This document shows, one piece after another, positions 23,910 to 33,177 of a DNA stretch of 64,000 nucleotides (position 1 is the first letter of the stretch; every line of letters begins with the position of its first letter). This DNA comes from Comamonas piscis. Its GTDB lineage: Bacteria; Pseudomonadota; Gammaproteobacteria; Burkholderiales; Burkholderiaceae_C. The position numbers and the translations under genes were made by a program. Where the stretch lies: contig NZ_CP058554.1 in assembly GCF_014109725.1 (NCBI RefSeq), positions 434,001 through 498,000 on the forward strand, in the 5' to 3' direction. The notes below the pieces were generated by a model, which saw only the letters and a program-made list of their open reading frames with translations, had not been told where the DNA came from and did no database searches.

Positions 23910-25841
23910 GTGACTTCCCTCGCCCACACCGTTTTGCAGGATGCCTTTGGCTATGCGCACTTTCGCGGCTCGCAGCAAGCCATTGTTGACCATGTGATCG
24001 GCGGCGACGATGCGCTGGTGCTGATGCCCACCGGCGGCGGCAAAAGCCTGTGCTACCAAATCCCGGCCATCGTGCGCCAGCAGCAGGGCCACGGCACCAC
24101 CATCGTCATCTCGCCCCTGATCGCGCTGATGCACGACCAGGTCAGCGCCATGCACGAGATCGGTGTGGACGCCGCCTTCCTCAATTCCACCCTCGACTAC
24201 GACCAGACCCGCGATGTGGAGCTGCAACTGCTGTCGGGCGGCATCACCTTGCTGTATGTGGCGCCCGAGCGGCTCAACACCCCGCGCTTTCTGGGCCTGC
24301 TCGATGAGCTGCATGCGATGGGCAAGCTGGCCCTGTTCGCCATCGACGAGGCCCATTGCGTCAGCCAGTGGGGGCATGACTTTCGGCCCGAGTACCGTGA
24401 GCTGACCGTGCTGCACCAGCGCTATGCCGGCGTGCCGCGCATTGCGCTCACCGCCACGGCCGATGCGCTGACCCGCGCCGACATTGTCGAGCGCATGCAG
24501 CTCGAATCGGCGCGCGTCTTCATCAGCAGCTTTGACCGCGCCAACATCCGCTACACCATCGTCGAGAAAAAAGACGCCTCCGCCCAGCTGCTGCGCTTTA
24601 TCGAGCGCGAGCACGATGGCGATGCTGGCGTGGTGTATTGCCTCTCGCGCAAAAAGGTGGAGGAAGTCGCGCAAACCCTGTGCGATGCCGGCGTCAACGC
24701 CCTGCCCTACCACGCCGGCCTGGGCGCCGAGCTGCGGCAAAAAAACCAAAGCCGTTTTCTGCGCGAAGAAGGCATTGTGATGGTCGCCACCATCGCGTTC
24801 GGCATGGGCATCAACAAGCCCGATGTGCGCTTTGTTGCCCACGTCGACATGCCCAAGAACATCGAGAGCTACTACCAGGAAACCGGCCGGGGCGGCCGCG
24901 ACGGCCTGCCCGCCGATGCCTGGATGGCCTATGGCTACCGCGACGTAGTCAGCCAGCGCAGCATGATCGACGAGAGCCCGGCCGGTGATGCCTTCAAGCA
25001 GGTGATGCGCGGCAAGCTCGATGCGCTGCTCGGCCTGGCCGAAGGCACCGACTGCCGGCGCGTGCGCCTGCTGGCCTATTTTGACGAGGTCTATGGCCAG
25101 GGCGGCGATTACGACTCGGCCCACCCCGAGGCATCCGCCGCATCCGCCGAGAAGGCGCCGCGCTACCAGTGCGGCAACTGCGACAACTGCCTGAACCCGC
25201 CCAAAACCTGGGACGGCACCGACGCCGCGCGCAAGCTGCTGTCCACCATCTACCGCGCCCACGCCGCCAGCCAAGTCACCTTTGGTGCCACCCATATCCT
25301 CGACATCGTGCGCGGCAAGGAAACCGACAAGGTGCGCCAGTTCAGCCACCAGCAGCTGAGCACCTTTGGCCTGTGCCAGGACTACACCGAACCCCAGCTG
25401 CGCGGCGTGCTGCGCCAGCTGCTGGCCATTGGCGCACTGGCCACCCAAAAAATGCAGACCGAGGCCGGCTACAGCTTTGAGACCCTGGTGCTGTGCGACG
25501 GCTCACGCGCCGTGCTGCGCGGCGAGCAAACCGTGGAGCTGCGCGAAAGCACCGCCGAACGCAGCCCCAGCAAACGCCAGCGCAGCACCAAACCCGCCGT
25601 CGCCGCGCAAAACCTGGGCCCCGACGAGCAGGTCCGCTTCATCAACCTCAAGGCCTGGCGCACCGAAGTGGCCAAGGAGCACAACGTGCCCGCCTACGTC
25701 GTCTTCGCCGACGCTACCTTGGCCGCCATCGCCCAGCGCAATCCGCAGAGTCTGGATGAGCTGCAGGGCGTAAGCGGGATTGGGGTGAAAAAGCTGGAGG
25801 CTTATGGGGAGGCGGTGTTGCGGGTGTGTGGCGCCGAATAG
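23910..25841 (+). CDS. recQ: ATP-dependent DNA helicase RecQ
   Basis: 643-residue 3'-5' helicase. Motif I MPTGGGKSLCYQ (Lys45), motif II with IDEAHCVSQWGHDFRPEY near 147, motif V/VI VATIAFGMGINKPDVRFV and QETGRGGRDG. The zinc-binding RecQ-C region has Cys near 381 and CGNCDNC near 421-427, separated by an acidic/Ala-rich insert (DYDSAHPEASAASAEKA). The winged helix follows, then an HRDC domain from about 570. Translation begins at a GTG (the only start near the conserved N-terminus) with poor ribosome site, suggesting low expression. It acts in recombination and replication-fork repair. Confidence 0.93.
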   Translation: MTSLAHTVLQDAFGYAHFRGSQQAIVDHVIGGDDALVLMPTGGGKSLCYQIPAIVRQQQGHGTTIVISPLIALMHDQVSAMHEIGVDAAFLNSTLDYDQTRDVELQLLSGGITLLYVAPERLNTPRFLGLLDELHAMGKLALFAIDEAHCVSQWGHDFRPEYRELTVLHQRYAGVPRIALTATADALTRADIVERMQLESARVFISSFDRANIRYTIVEKKDASAQLLRFIEREHDGDAGVVYCLSRKKVEEVAQTLCDAGVNALPYHAGLGAELRQKNQSRFLREEGIVMVATIAFGMGINKPDVRFVAHVDMPKNIESYYQETGRGGRDGLPADAWMAYGYRDVVSQRSMIDESPAGDAFKQVMRGKLDALLGLAEGTDCRRVRLLAYFDEVYGQGGDYDSAHPEASAASAEKAPRYQCGNCDNCLNPPKTWDGTDAARKLLSTIYRAHAASQVTFGATHILDIVRGKETDKVRQFSHQQLSTFGLCQDYTEPQLRGVLRQLLAIGALATQKMQTEAGYSFETLVLCDGSRAVLRGEQTVELRESTAERSPSKRQRSTKPAVAAQNLGPDEQVRFINLKAWRTEVAKEHNVPAYVVFADATLAAIAQRNPQSLDELQGVSGIGVKKLEAYGEAVLRVCGAE

Positions 25842-25853
25842 TTTCAAAAATTG

Positions 25854-25871
25854 TTGTTGCAATGCAAACAA
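25854..25871. promoter_or_regulatory. Palindrome related to the one at 792-810
   Basis: TTGTTGCA-A-TGCAAACAA, an imperfect inverted repeat with one extra A, sharing the TTGTTGCA-N-TGCAA core with 792-810. It lies about 85-100 bp upstream of the secreted-protein gene at 25955. The shared core suggests one regulator for both genes; a PhaR-type protein is a guess. Confidence 0.4.
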
Positions 25872-25954
25872 AGTAGAACCCATGCTTCTATTTTGTAAAG
25901 CTATGCTCTAATGCCGTTTCAATTGTTTAAAACTATTAACAAACGGACGGACAT

Positions 25955-26803
25955 ATGCTGAAAAAATGGATTGCAATCGGCGCCCTGCTGGGCACCGGCA
26001 TGGCCCAGGCTTACATGCCCCAATCGGGCACCTGGGTGGTCACCAGCGAGCTCAATGGCAAGCCCGGTCGCGGCCTGGCCATCGATGTGCAGAACCAGAC
26101 CCTGGTCATGCAAATGTATGCCTACGACGCCAGCGGCAATGCCACGTTCTACCTGACCTCGGGCGCCTACAAGAACAACCAGTATTCCGGCACCTTGAAC
26201 AAATACCGTGGCGGCCGCTATCTGGGCAGCAACGAACGCATTGGCCAGGACAACGGCAACGATGGCGTGGTGTCCATGCGCTTCGAGTCCGGCACCAAGG
26301 GCTACATCAAATTCCCCGGCGAAGCGGAAAAGGAAATCTCCCGCTTCAGCTTCGGCTATGACAACAGCCCGCAGAGCCTGTTTGGCATGTGGCTGTTCAC
26401 GTCTCTGGGCGCCAGCACAGCGTCGACCGATTTCGTCAGGCTGGAGAAGCTGGCGACGGGAAGCGGTTACGGAACCGGCTTTGCCGCCACCTCCAACTAC
26501 CGTTTTGGCTGTGAGCATTTGACCAGCGGTCCCAATGCCGGTCTGCTGCTTTGCCTCAAGCTCAACGCCGCCGATCGCACCGAACAGGTCTACTACCTGA
26601 ACTACGCCGTCAATGACGGCGAAGGTGTGACCGGCGCCACACCGGAAACGGCCACCAAGCTGTTGGTGGTCCGCCGCCTGACCACCAACAACGATGACGG
26701 CACAGGCATCCTCTTGAAGGACGCCGAAGCCCAAACGCCTGCCGATCCAGAAGCACTCCGCCAGGCATTGGCAGACGCTGCCGCCCAGCCTAACGAGCAA
26801 TAG
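25955..26803 (+). CDS. Secreted protein of unknown function
   Basis: 282 residues. MLKKWIAIGALLGTGMAQA is a clear Sec signal peptide, cleaved after AQA. The mature protein begins YMPQSGTWVVTSELNGKPGRGLAIDVQNQTLVMQMYAYDASGNATFYLTSG (shown here only as its opening pattern), a beta-rich stretch seen in uncharacterised secreted proteins of Comamonadaceae. Two cysteines (GCEHL and LLCLKL) could form a disulfide. The C-terminal 40 residues are acidic and Ala-rich. It stands alone, with its own upstream AT-rich region and a strong terminator. I cannot assign a function. Confidence 0.75.
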   Translation: MLKKWIAIGALLGTGMAQAYMPQSGTWVVTSELNGKPGRGLAIDVQNQTLVMQMYAYDASGNATFYLTSGAYKNNQYSGTLNKYRGGRYLGSNERIGQDNGNDGVVSMRFESGTKGYIKFPGEAEKEISRFSFGYDNSPQSLFGMWLFTSLGASTASTDFVRLEKLATGSGYGTGFAATSNYRFGCEHLTSGPNAGLLLCLKLNAADRTEQVYYLNYAVNDGEGVTGATPETATKLLVVRRLTTNNDDGTGILLKDAEAQTPADPEALRQALADAAAQPNEQ

Positions 26804-26827
26804 CCCCGGCGCTTCTCCACCTCCGAG

Positions 26828-26864
26828 AGCCAGCAGCCCCTGACCGGGAACTGCTGGCTTTTTT
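26828..26864 (+). terminator. Terminator of the secreted-protein gene
   Basis: AGCCAGCAG, a 14-base loop, CTGCTGGCT and a T run, 25 bp past the stop codon. Confidence 0.85.
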
Positions 26865-26938
26865 GCTGGCGAGCAGAACACTCACCCATCGCATCCCTGA
26901 GAAACGCTGCCAACTACCCACCGCTACACTCAGCCTCC

Positions 26939-27568
26939 ATGCCCGCCACCACCCCTCCCCGCCTGTCCATCCGCACTCTCCAAAGCCCCATCAGCGGGCC
27001 CTGCTCGCTGGAGCTGGGCGCAGGCGAATGCATCGCCGTCATGGGCGCTTCGGGGTCGGGAAAATCGGTGCTGCTGCGGCTGATTGCCGACCTGGACCCG
27101 GGCAGTGGTGAAGTGCTGCTCAACGGCCAGCCGCGCAGCGCCTTCAGCGGCCCGGCCTGGCGCCAGCAGGTGATGTACCTGGCGGCGGAGCCCGCCTGGT
27201 GGGGTCCGACGGTGCTGGAGCATTTCCCGCCGGGCACGCAATCGGCATTACTGGAGATGGCCAGCGAGCTGGGGTTGCGCCAGGGCTTCATCGATATTCC
27301 GCTGACCCAGCTGTCGACCGGAGAGCGCCAGCGCCTGGCCTTGCTGCGCGGGCTGCTGCGCCAACCCCAGGTGCTGCTGCTCGATGAGCCCACGGCGGCG
27401 CTCGATGAGGCGTCGGTGGCAGCGGTGGAGCAGTTGCTGCAGGGCTGCCAGCAGCAGGGCTTGAGCCTTCTGTGGGTGACGCATTCGCATGCGCAGGCGG
27501 CCCGCGTGGGCCAGCGCTGCATGCAGCTGGTGGATCACCAGTTGCTGCCGATGGAGGCTGCGCAATGA
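26939..27568 (+). CDS. fetA: Iron-export type ABC transporter ATP-binding protein FetA (YbbL)
   Basis: 209 residues. Walker A GASGSGKS near 36, ABC signature LSTGERQRLALLRGLL near 120, Walker B VLLLDEPTAALDE near 143, switch His in WVTHSHAQA. It is shorter than most ABC ATPases, as is usual for YbbL/FetA. The stop overlaps the permease ATG by 4 bp (ATGA). In E. coli, FetAB helps export iron and protects from oxidative stress. Confidence 0.87.
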   Translation: MPATTPPRLSIRTLQSPISGPCSLELGAGECIAVMGASGSGKSVLLRLIADLDPGSGEVLLNGQPRSAFSGPAWRQQVMYLAAEPAWWGPTVLEHFPPGTQSALLEMASELGLRQGFIDIPLTQLSTGERQRLALLRGLLRQPQVLLLDEPTAALDEASVAAVEQLLQGCQQQGLSLLWVTHSHAQAARVGQRCMQLVDHQLLPMEAAQ

Positions 27569-28368
27569 ACCCGGCCATCCATCTGCAGCCCAGCGATTTG
27601 CTGGTGGGCGCCGCGCTGGTGCTGGCCGCCGCTGCCGCATCCTGGGCCATGCGCCTGCAGCTGCAGCGCCAGGTGCTCTGGGCATCGCTGCGCATGGTGG
27701 TGCAGCTGCTGCTGGTGGGCTATGTGCTGCGGCTGGTGTTCCAGCAGGCACACCCGGGCACCACCTTGGTGGTGGTGCTGGTGATGATTGCCGCTGCAGC
27801 ACGCGAGGTGGCGGTGCGGCCGCACCAGCGGCTGGCGGGCGGGGGCAACTACCGCATTGCCGGGCTGGTGGTGGCGCTGTCCAGCCTGTCGACCGTGGTG
27901 CTGGCGCTGATGACTGCCGTGCGGCCTGACCCCTGGTTTGATGCCCGCTATGCCATACCGCTGATGGGCATTGTGCTGGGCAGCGTGCTGAATGCCGCCA
28001 GCCTGGGGCTGGACAGTTTTTTTGACGGCGTCCGCACCGGCCGCGCGGCCATCGAGGCGCAGCTGGCGCTCGGGGTGTCCTTCCGCCGCGCGATGGCGCC
28101 GCACACCCGCGCAGCGATCCGCCGGGGGCTGATCCCCATCATCAACCAGATGTCGGCGGCCGGGCTGATCACCCTGCCGGGCATCATGACCGGCCAGATC
28201 CTGGGCGGTATGGACCCGCTGGAAGCTGCCAAGTACCAGATCCTGTTATTGCTGCTGCTGACCTTTGCCGGCGCGCTGGCCGCAGGCGGCAGCGTGCTGC
28301 TGGCCGCTCGTGCGCTGGGCGATGAGCGCCAGCGCCTGCGGCTGGACCGGCTGAACGCCACGCGCTGA
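27565..28368 (+). CDS. fetB: Iron-export type ABC transporter permease FetB (YbbM)
   Basis: 267-residue membrane protein of the UPF0014 family with about seven hydrophobic helices. Landmarks: VLWASLRMVVQLLLVGYVLR near 35, YAIPLMGIVLGSVLNAASLGLD near 130 and INQMSAAGLITLPGIMTGQILGG near 195. The start is the ATG overlapping the fetA stop; the longer open frame would run back through fetA. It forms the inner-membrane part of the FetAB complex. Confidence 0.88.
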   Translation: MNPAIHLQPSDLLVGAALVLAAAAASWAMRLQLQRQVLWASLRMVVQLLLVGYVLRLVFQQAHPGTTLVVVLVMIAAAAREVAVRPHQRLAGGGNYRIAGLVVALSSLSTVVLALMTAVRPDPWFDARYAIPLMGIVLGSVLNAASLGLDSFFDGVRTGRAAIEAQLALGVSFRRAMAPHTRAAIRRGLIPIINQMSAAGLITLPGIMTGQILGGMDPLEAAKYQILLLLLLTFAGALAAGGSVLLAARALGDERQRLRLDRLNATR

Positions 28369-28429
28369 TCGGCTTTGCCATGGGCTGGCTCCATTCATAG
28401 AATGGGCAAGCACCTCGGGGAGAGCAGCC

Positions 28430-30145
28430 ATGGCAGAGCGCGACAAAGACAACCTGGTGGATGAGCTGGTCGGCTACGACCCGCTGGGCAGCGATCCGGC
28501 CTTGCAGGCCGCTCTGGCGCGCGCACAGGCCCATGCCTGGCTACCGGGCCTGCAGCAGCATGCGCGCACCGTGGGCAGCGCGGCCTTTGCAAAGTGGGCC
28601 GACCAGGCCAACCGCCACCCACCGCAGTTGCAGCAGTGGGATGCACGGGGCCGGCGCATTGACCAGGTGGAGTTTCATCCCGCATGGCACCAGGTGCTGG
28701 CGCATTACCGCGCGCAGCAACTGATCGACATGCCGTTTGCCGATACACCGGAAGATGCAGCAAGCGGCCGCTGGACAGCCTGGGCCGCCGGCTTTTACCT
28801 GCATGGCCAAGCAGAGGCCGGCAGCCTCTGCCCCGCAACGATGACGACGGCGGCGATCCCGGTGTTGCGCAAGGAGCCCGCGCTGTGGGCACAGATCGCA
28901 CGCGGCATCACCAGCACAAGCCATGACGCGCATGATGCGCCAATGGCAGACAAGACGGCCTTGTGGGTGGGCATGGGCATGACCGAAAAGCAAGGCGGTT
29001 CGGATGTGCGCAGCAACACCACGGTCGCCTACCCGCTGGATGCATCGGGCGGCGGGCGCGGCGCCGCCTACCGGTTGCAAGGCCATAAATGGTTTTATTC
29101 GGTGCCGATGGCCGATGCCCACCTGGTGGTGGCGCGCATGGCCAACAGCGCGCAGGACGCCCATGCGCTGCAGGCACCACTGGCCTGTTTTTGGGTGCCG
29201 CGCTGGCGGCCCGATGGCAGCCGCAACAGCGTGCTGGTTCAGCGCCTCAAGGACAAGGTCGGCAACCGCAGCAATGCCAGCAGCGAAGTGCTGTTGGACA
29301 ATGCCTATGGCCTGCTGGTGGGTGAGGAAGGCCGGGGCATTGCCACCATCATGGAGATGGCCACCATCACGCGGCTGTGCTGCGTGCTGGGCAGCAGCGC
29401 GCTGCTGCGCCAGGCTACCGTGCAGGCGCTGTGGTCTGCCCAGCACCGCCAGGCCTTTGGCGCGGCCTTGGTCGAGCAACCGCTGATGCAATCGGTACTG
29501 GCCGACCTGGCGCTGGAGAGCGAAGCAGCGCTGCTGCTGGCCATGCAACTGGCGCAGGCCTTTGAAGACAGCAGCGCCCCAGGCAAGACCACGGCGCTGG
29601 CCTGGCAGCGCATCATGACACCGGCGGCCAAGTTCTGGGTCTGCAAACGTGCCATTGCCTGCAGCGCCGAGGCCATGGAAGTGCTGGGCGGCAATGGCTA
29701 TACCGAAAGTTCGGCGCTGGCCCGCATCTACCGCGAAGCGCCGGTGAATTCGATTTGGGAAGGTTCGGGCAATGTGATGTGCCTGGATGTGCTCAAGGCG
29801 CTGCAGCGCGAGCCCACGTTGCGCGATGCGCTGTGGCAGGACTTGCAACGCATGGCGGTGGAGGACCTGCCCGTTCAACAGGCACTGCAGCGCCTGCACA
29901 CCCAGTGGCAGGCGATGGCGCAGGATGCCTGGGCGCAACAAGCGCAGGCGCGGCAATGGGTGCAGCAGCTGGTGCTGGTGGCGCAGGCCGGCCTGATGCG
30001 GCAGCATGCGGCGCTCGCACATGCCGATGCTTTCGTAGCCAGCCGCCTGGGGCCGCATGCCTGTTTGGGTGTGCTTGGTGCTTCTCCGCTTGCCAAGGCG
30101 CAAATCAGCGCTATCCTCGGCGCCAGTCTGCAGTTGCAAAAATGA
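28430..30145 (+). CDS. aidB: Acyl-CoA dehydrogenase family protein AidB
   Basis: 571-residue flavoprotein of the AidB branch of acyl-CoA dehydrogenases. Features: GMTEKQGGSDVRSNTT near 183 and KWFYSVPMADAHLV near 220 (acyl-CoA dehydrogenase middle domain). Later come SSEVLLDNAYGLLVGEEGRG and the C-terminal MEVLGGNGYTE and REAPVNSIWEGSGNVM. In E. coli AidB belongs to the adaptive response to alkylation and binds DNA; its enzyme activity is weak. The ATG follows GGGGAGAG. It is probably co-transcribed with sdaA, which starts 13 bp downstream. Confidence 0.88.
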   Translation: MAERDKDNLVDELVGYDPLGSDPALQAALARAQAHAWLPGLQQHARTVGSAAFAKWADQANRHPPQLQQWDARGRRIDQVEFHPAWHQVLAHYRAQQLIDMPFADTPEDAASGRWTAWAAGFYLHGQAEAGSLCPATMTTAAIPVLRKEPALWAQIARGITSTSHDAHDAPMADKTALWVGMGMTEKQGGSDVRSNTTVAYPLDASGGGRGAAYRLQGHKWFYSVPMADAHLVVARMANSAQDAHALQAPLACFWVPRWRPDGSRNSVLVQRLKDKVGNRSNASSEVLLDNAYGLLVGEEGRGIATIMEMATITRLCCVLGSSALLRQATVQALWSAQHRQAFGAALVEQPLMQSVLADLALESEAALLLAMQLAQAFEDSSAPGKTTALAWQRIMTPAAKFWVCKRAIACSAEAMEVLGGNGYTESSALARIYREAPVNSIWEGSGNVMCLDVLKALQREPTLRDALWQDLQRMAVEDLPVQQALQRLHTQWQAMAQDAWAQQAQARQWVQQLVLVAQAGLMRQHAALAHADAFVASRLGPHACLGVLGASPLAKAQISAILGASLQLQK

Positions 30146-30158
30146 TCGGAAGCTAGCC

Positions 30159-31550
30159 ATGGCAGTCAGCGTGTTTGATTTGTTCAAGATCGGTATCGGG
30201 CCCAGCAGCTCGCACACCGTGGGCCCCATGCGCGCCGCGCATGCCTTTGTGCAGCGCTTGCAGCGCCAAGGGGTACTGGCCCAGGTGGCACGCCTGCGCT
30301 GCCAGCTGTTTGGCTCCCTGGGCGCTACCGGCATTGGCCACGCCAGCGACCGCGCCGTGATCCTGGGCCTGGCCGGCCATGCGCCCGATACGGTGGATGT
30401 GAATGCCGTCGACGCCCTCATTGCCGAGGTCCACCGCAGCCATCAGCTGCTGCTGAACGGCGAGCAGCGCATCGTGTTTGATCCCGCCACCGACCTGCTG
30501 TTGATTGGCGAGGTGAGCCTGCCCTTTCACCCCAACGGCATGCGCTTTGAGGCCTGGGATGCCCAGCATGCACTGGTCGATGCGCAGGCCTACTACTCGG
30601 TGGGCGGCGGCTTTATCGTCAGCGAAGAGGCGGCCTACGATGCCGAGCGCCAGCAGGCCATTGCACCGGACACCGAGGTGCTGCCCCTGCCCTTTCACAG
30701 CGCCGCGCAGCTGCTGCAGCTGGCGCATGACCACCAGCAGCCCATTGCGCAGATCATGCGCACCAATGAACGCCACTGGCGCAGCGATGCCGACATCGAC
30801 AGCGGCCTACTCAAAATCTGGCAAGCGATGCAGGACTGCGTGCAGCGCGGCTGCAGCACCCCAGGGCACTTGCCCGGTGGGCTGAATGTGAAACGCCGCG
30901 CCGCCGGTTTTTACGAAGGCCTGACCCAGCATGCGGGCAGCGCCAGCACCGATCCGCTGGAGGTGATCGACTGGGTGAACCTGTTTGCGCTGGCGGTGAA
31001 TGAAGAAAACGCCGCCGGTGGCCGCGTGGTGACCGCACCCACCAATGGCGCCGCCGGCATTGTGCCCGCCGTGCTGCATTACTACTGGCGCTTTGTGCCG
31101 GGCGCCACCGAGGCCGGGGTGGTGGACTTTCTGCTGACCGCCGGCGCCATCGGCCTGCTGTACAAGGAGAACGCCTCGATATCCGGCGCCGAAGTCGGTT
31201 GCCAAGGCGAAGTGGGCGTGGCCTGCTCGATGGCCGCTGCCGGCCTCTGTGCCGTCATGGGCGGCACACCAGAGCAGGTAGAGAACGCCGCCGAGATCGG
31301 CATGGAGCACCACCTGGGCCTCACCTGCGACCCGGTCGCCGGCCTGGTGCAGGTGCCCTGCATCGAGCGCAATGCGCTGGCCGCCGTCAAGGCCATCAAC
31401 GCCGCACGCATGGCCCTGCGCGGCGATGGCTCGCACATCGTCAGCCTGGACAAGGTGATTGCCACGATGCGCGCAACCGGCGCCGACATGATGAGCAAGT
31501 ACAAGGAAACCTCGCTGGGCGGGCTGGCGGTGCATATCGTTGAATGCTGA
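30159..31550 (+). CDS. sdaA: L-serine ammonia-lyase, iron-sulfur type
   Basis: 463-residue single-chain L-serine dehydratase giving pyruvate and ammonia. N-terminal MAVSVFDLFKIGIGPSSSHTVGPM and FGSLGATGIGHASD are the beta-domain signatures. APTNGAAGIVPAVLHY, the cysteine motif SGAEVGCQGEVGVACSMAA and GLTCDPVAGLVQVPCIERNA supply the 4Fe-4S ligands. The length equals E. coli SdaA/SdaB. The ATG is 13 bp after aidB, consistent with co-transcription. Confidence 0.93.
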   Translation: MAVSVFDLFKIGIGPSSSHTVGPMRAAHAFVQRLQRQGVLAQVARLRCQLFGSLGATGIGHASDRAVILGLAGHAPDTVDVNAVDALIAEVHRSHQLLLNGEQRIVFDPATDLLLIGEVSLPFHPNGMRFEAWDAQHALVDAQAYYSVGGGFIVSEEAAYDAERQQAIAPDTEVLPLPFHSAAQLLQLAHDHQQPIAQIMRTNERHWRSDADIDSGLLKIWQAMQDCVQRGCSTPGHLPGGLNVKRRAAGFYEGLTQHAGSASTDPLEVIDWVNLFALAVNEENAAGGRVVTAPTNGAAGIVPAVLHYYWRFVPGATEAGVVDFLLTAGAIGLLYKENASISGAEVGCQGEVGVACSMAAAGLCAVMGGTPEQVENAAEIGMEHHLGLTCDPVAGLVQVPCIERNALAAVKAINAARMALRGDGSHIVSLDKVIATMRATGADMMSKYKETSLGGLAVHIVEC

Positions 31551-31563
31551 GGGCCGTTGATGG

Positions 31564-31597
31564 CACCCAACCTGGGTGACAGGCGGGGTCGCCCGCC
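31564..31597 (+). terminator. Two adjacent inverted repeats after sdaA
   Basis: CACCC-N5-GGGTG (31564-31578) followed by GGCGGG-GTCG-CCCGCC (31582-31597). There is no T run, so it may be a weak terminator or part of the LysR gene's control region. Confidence 0.35.
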
Positions 31598-31633
31598 CCG
31601 GGTGTGGTTGCTATCAGCGCCTACAATCGCGCC

Positions 31634-32590
31634 ATGGCTATGCATTTTGACTTGGTAGATCTGCGCCTGATGGTGCACGTGGCAGACGCGAACAGCATGA
31701 CGCGGGGGGCCGAGCTGTCGTTCATCTCGCTGCCAGCGGCCAGCACCCGCATCAAGAACCTGGAAGAGAGCATGGGCGTCAAGCTGCTCTACCGCACCAG
31801 CCAGGGAGTAACGCTGACCCTGCCGGGCCAGGCCTTTGTGCAGCATGCGCGCACGGTGCTGGGCCAGATCGAGCACCTGCGCGGCGACATGCAGGAGTAC
31901 GCACGCGGCATCAAGGGCCATGTGCGCGTGTTTGCCAACACCACCGCGCTGGGCGAGTTTCTGCCTCCTGTGCTGCGCGCCTATCTGCGCAAGCACCCGG
32001 ATGTGGATATCGACCTGCGCGAGCGCCTGTCTAACGACATCATCCGCGCTGTTGGCGAAGGCCAGACCGATATCGGCATCGTTGCCGGCCAGGTGCGCAC
32101 CGAAAGCCTGGTAGCGATGCCCTACCGCCGCGACCGCTTGGTGCTGGTCGTCTATGCCGACCATGCCCTCGCCCGCCGCAAGGCCGTGGCCTTTGGCGAT
32201 ACCTTGGAATACGACTACATCGGCCTGCATGAATCCAGCGCCATCCATGCCTTCTTGCGCCAGCACAGCGACTTGCTGCACCGCCCCATCAAGCAACGCA
32301 TCCAGGTGGGCAATTTCGAAGCCGCCTGCCGCATGATTGAAGCCGGCGTAGGCATCGGCATCCTGCCCGAATCCGCCGCCCGCCGCCACGCACGCAGCAT
32401 GGACATCCGCATCATCAGCATCTCCGACGAATGGTCCAACCGCGAGATGCAGATCGTCGTGCGCAACCTCGAATCCCTGCCGTCCTTTGCCCGCGAACTG
32501 GTGGAGCTGCTGGTAGAAGACGGCGCCGCCCCCGATGACGCCCACAGCAGCCCGGACTGCGATGGCGAGCAGGTGCCGACGAGCAATTGA
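31634..32590 (+). CDS. LysR family transcriptional regulator
   Basis: 318 residues. The N-terminal helix-turn-helix covers LRLMVHVADANSMTRGAELSFISLPAASTRIKNLEESMG (given as pattern, residues 10-48). The periplasmic-binding-like effector domain follows with VRVFANTTALGEFLPPVLRAYL near 95 and EAACRMIEAGVGIGILPE near 235. An alternative ATG lies two codons downstream. The target is unknown: upstream lies sdaA, downstream a thioesterase gene, both in the same direction. Confidence 0.88.
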   Translation: MAMHFDLVDLRLMVHVADANSMTRGAELSFISLPAASTRIKNLEESMGVKLLYRTSQGVTLTLPGQAFVQHARTVLGQIEHLRGDMQEYARGIKGHVRVFANTTALGEFLPPVLRAYLRKHPDVDIDLRERLSNDIIRAVGEGQTDIGIVAGQVRTESLVAMPYRRDRLVLVVYADHALARRKAVAFGDTLEYDYIGLHESSAIHAFLRQHSDLLHRPIKQRIQVGNFEAACRMIEAGVGIGILPESAARRHARSMDIRIISISDEWSNREMQIVVRNLESLPSFARELVELLVEDGAAPDDAHSSPDCDGEQVPTSN

Positions 32591-32741
32591 GCGGACGGGC
32601 CCCGAGCCCCGGAACTGCGTCAAAAGCTGCCACAAAGCTCACGGCAGCGCACCACGCGCACCGGCGCGTCATCCAGGCGGTAGGCAGCTCGCCCGCGCAG
32701 CGCTATGCTGTGGCATTCCCTTGCTGAGCACCCCAACACCC

Positions 32742-33170
32742 ATGACTGCTATCTGGAAAAAACCCATCTCGCTGGACGTGCTGCGCGACAAAGCGCGCAA
32801 CACGGCGATTGAACATTTGGGCATCGAATATGTGGAGATCGGCGACGACTACCTGGTGGGCCGTGTGCCCGTGGACCACCGCACGCACCAGCCGTTCGGG
32901 CTGCTGCACGGGGGCGTCAGCGTGGTGCTGGCGGAGACGCTGGGCTCTGTCGGCGCGCTGTTCTCGTCGCCCGCCGGCTGGCGCTGTGTGGGGCTGGATA
33001 TCAATGCCAACCATATCCGGGGCGTGAAGAGCGGCTGGGTCACCGGCACCGCCAAGCCGGTGCATATCGGCCGCATGACCCAGGTCTGGCAGATCGACAT
33101 GGTCAACGACGAGGGCAAACTGACTTGCGTTTCGCGCATCACCATGGCGATGCTCGAAGACGCTTCTTAA
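32742..33170 (+). CDS. Hotdog-fold thioesterase (PaaI/MenI/EntH type)
   Basis: 142 residues. The conserved hotdog segment HQPFGLLHGGVSVVLAETLGSVGA (residues 50-73) has the Gly-rich turn and the Glu used as catalytic base in 4-hydroxybenzoyl-CoA/PaaI-type thioesterases. VGLDINANHIRG follows. It hydrolyses an acyl-CoA, perhaps an aromatic one; specificity is not visible. The start is ATG at MTAIWKKPIS, matching the family length. Confidence 0.87.
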   Translation: MTAIWKKPISLDVLRDKARNTAIEHLGIEYVEIGDDYLVGRVPVDHRTHQPFGLLHGGVSVVLAETLGSVGALFSSPAGWRCVGLDINANHIRGVKSGWVTGTAKPVHIGRMTQVWQIDMVNDEGKLTCVSRITMAMLEDAS

Positions 33171-33177
33171 GACGCTG

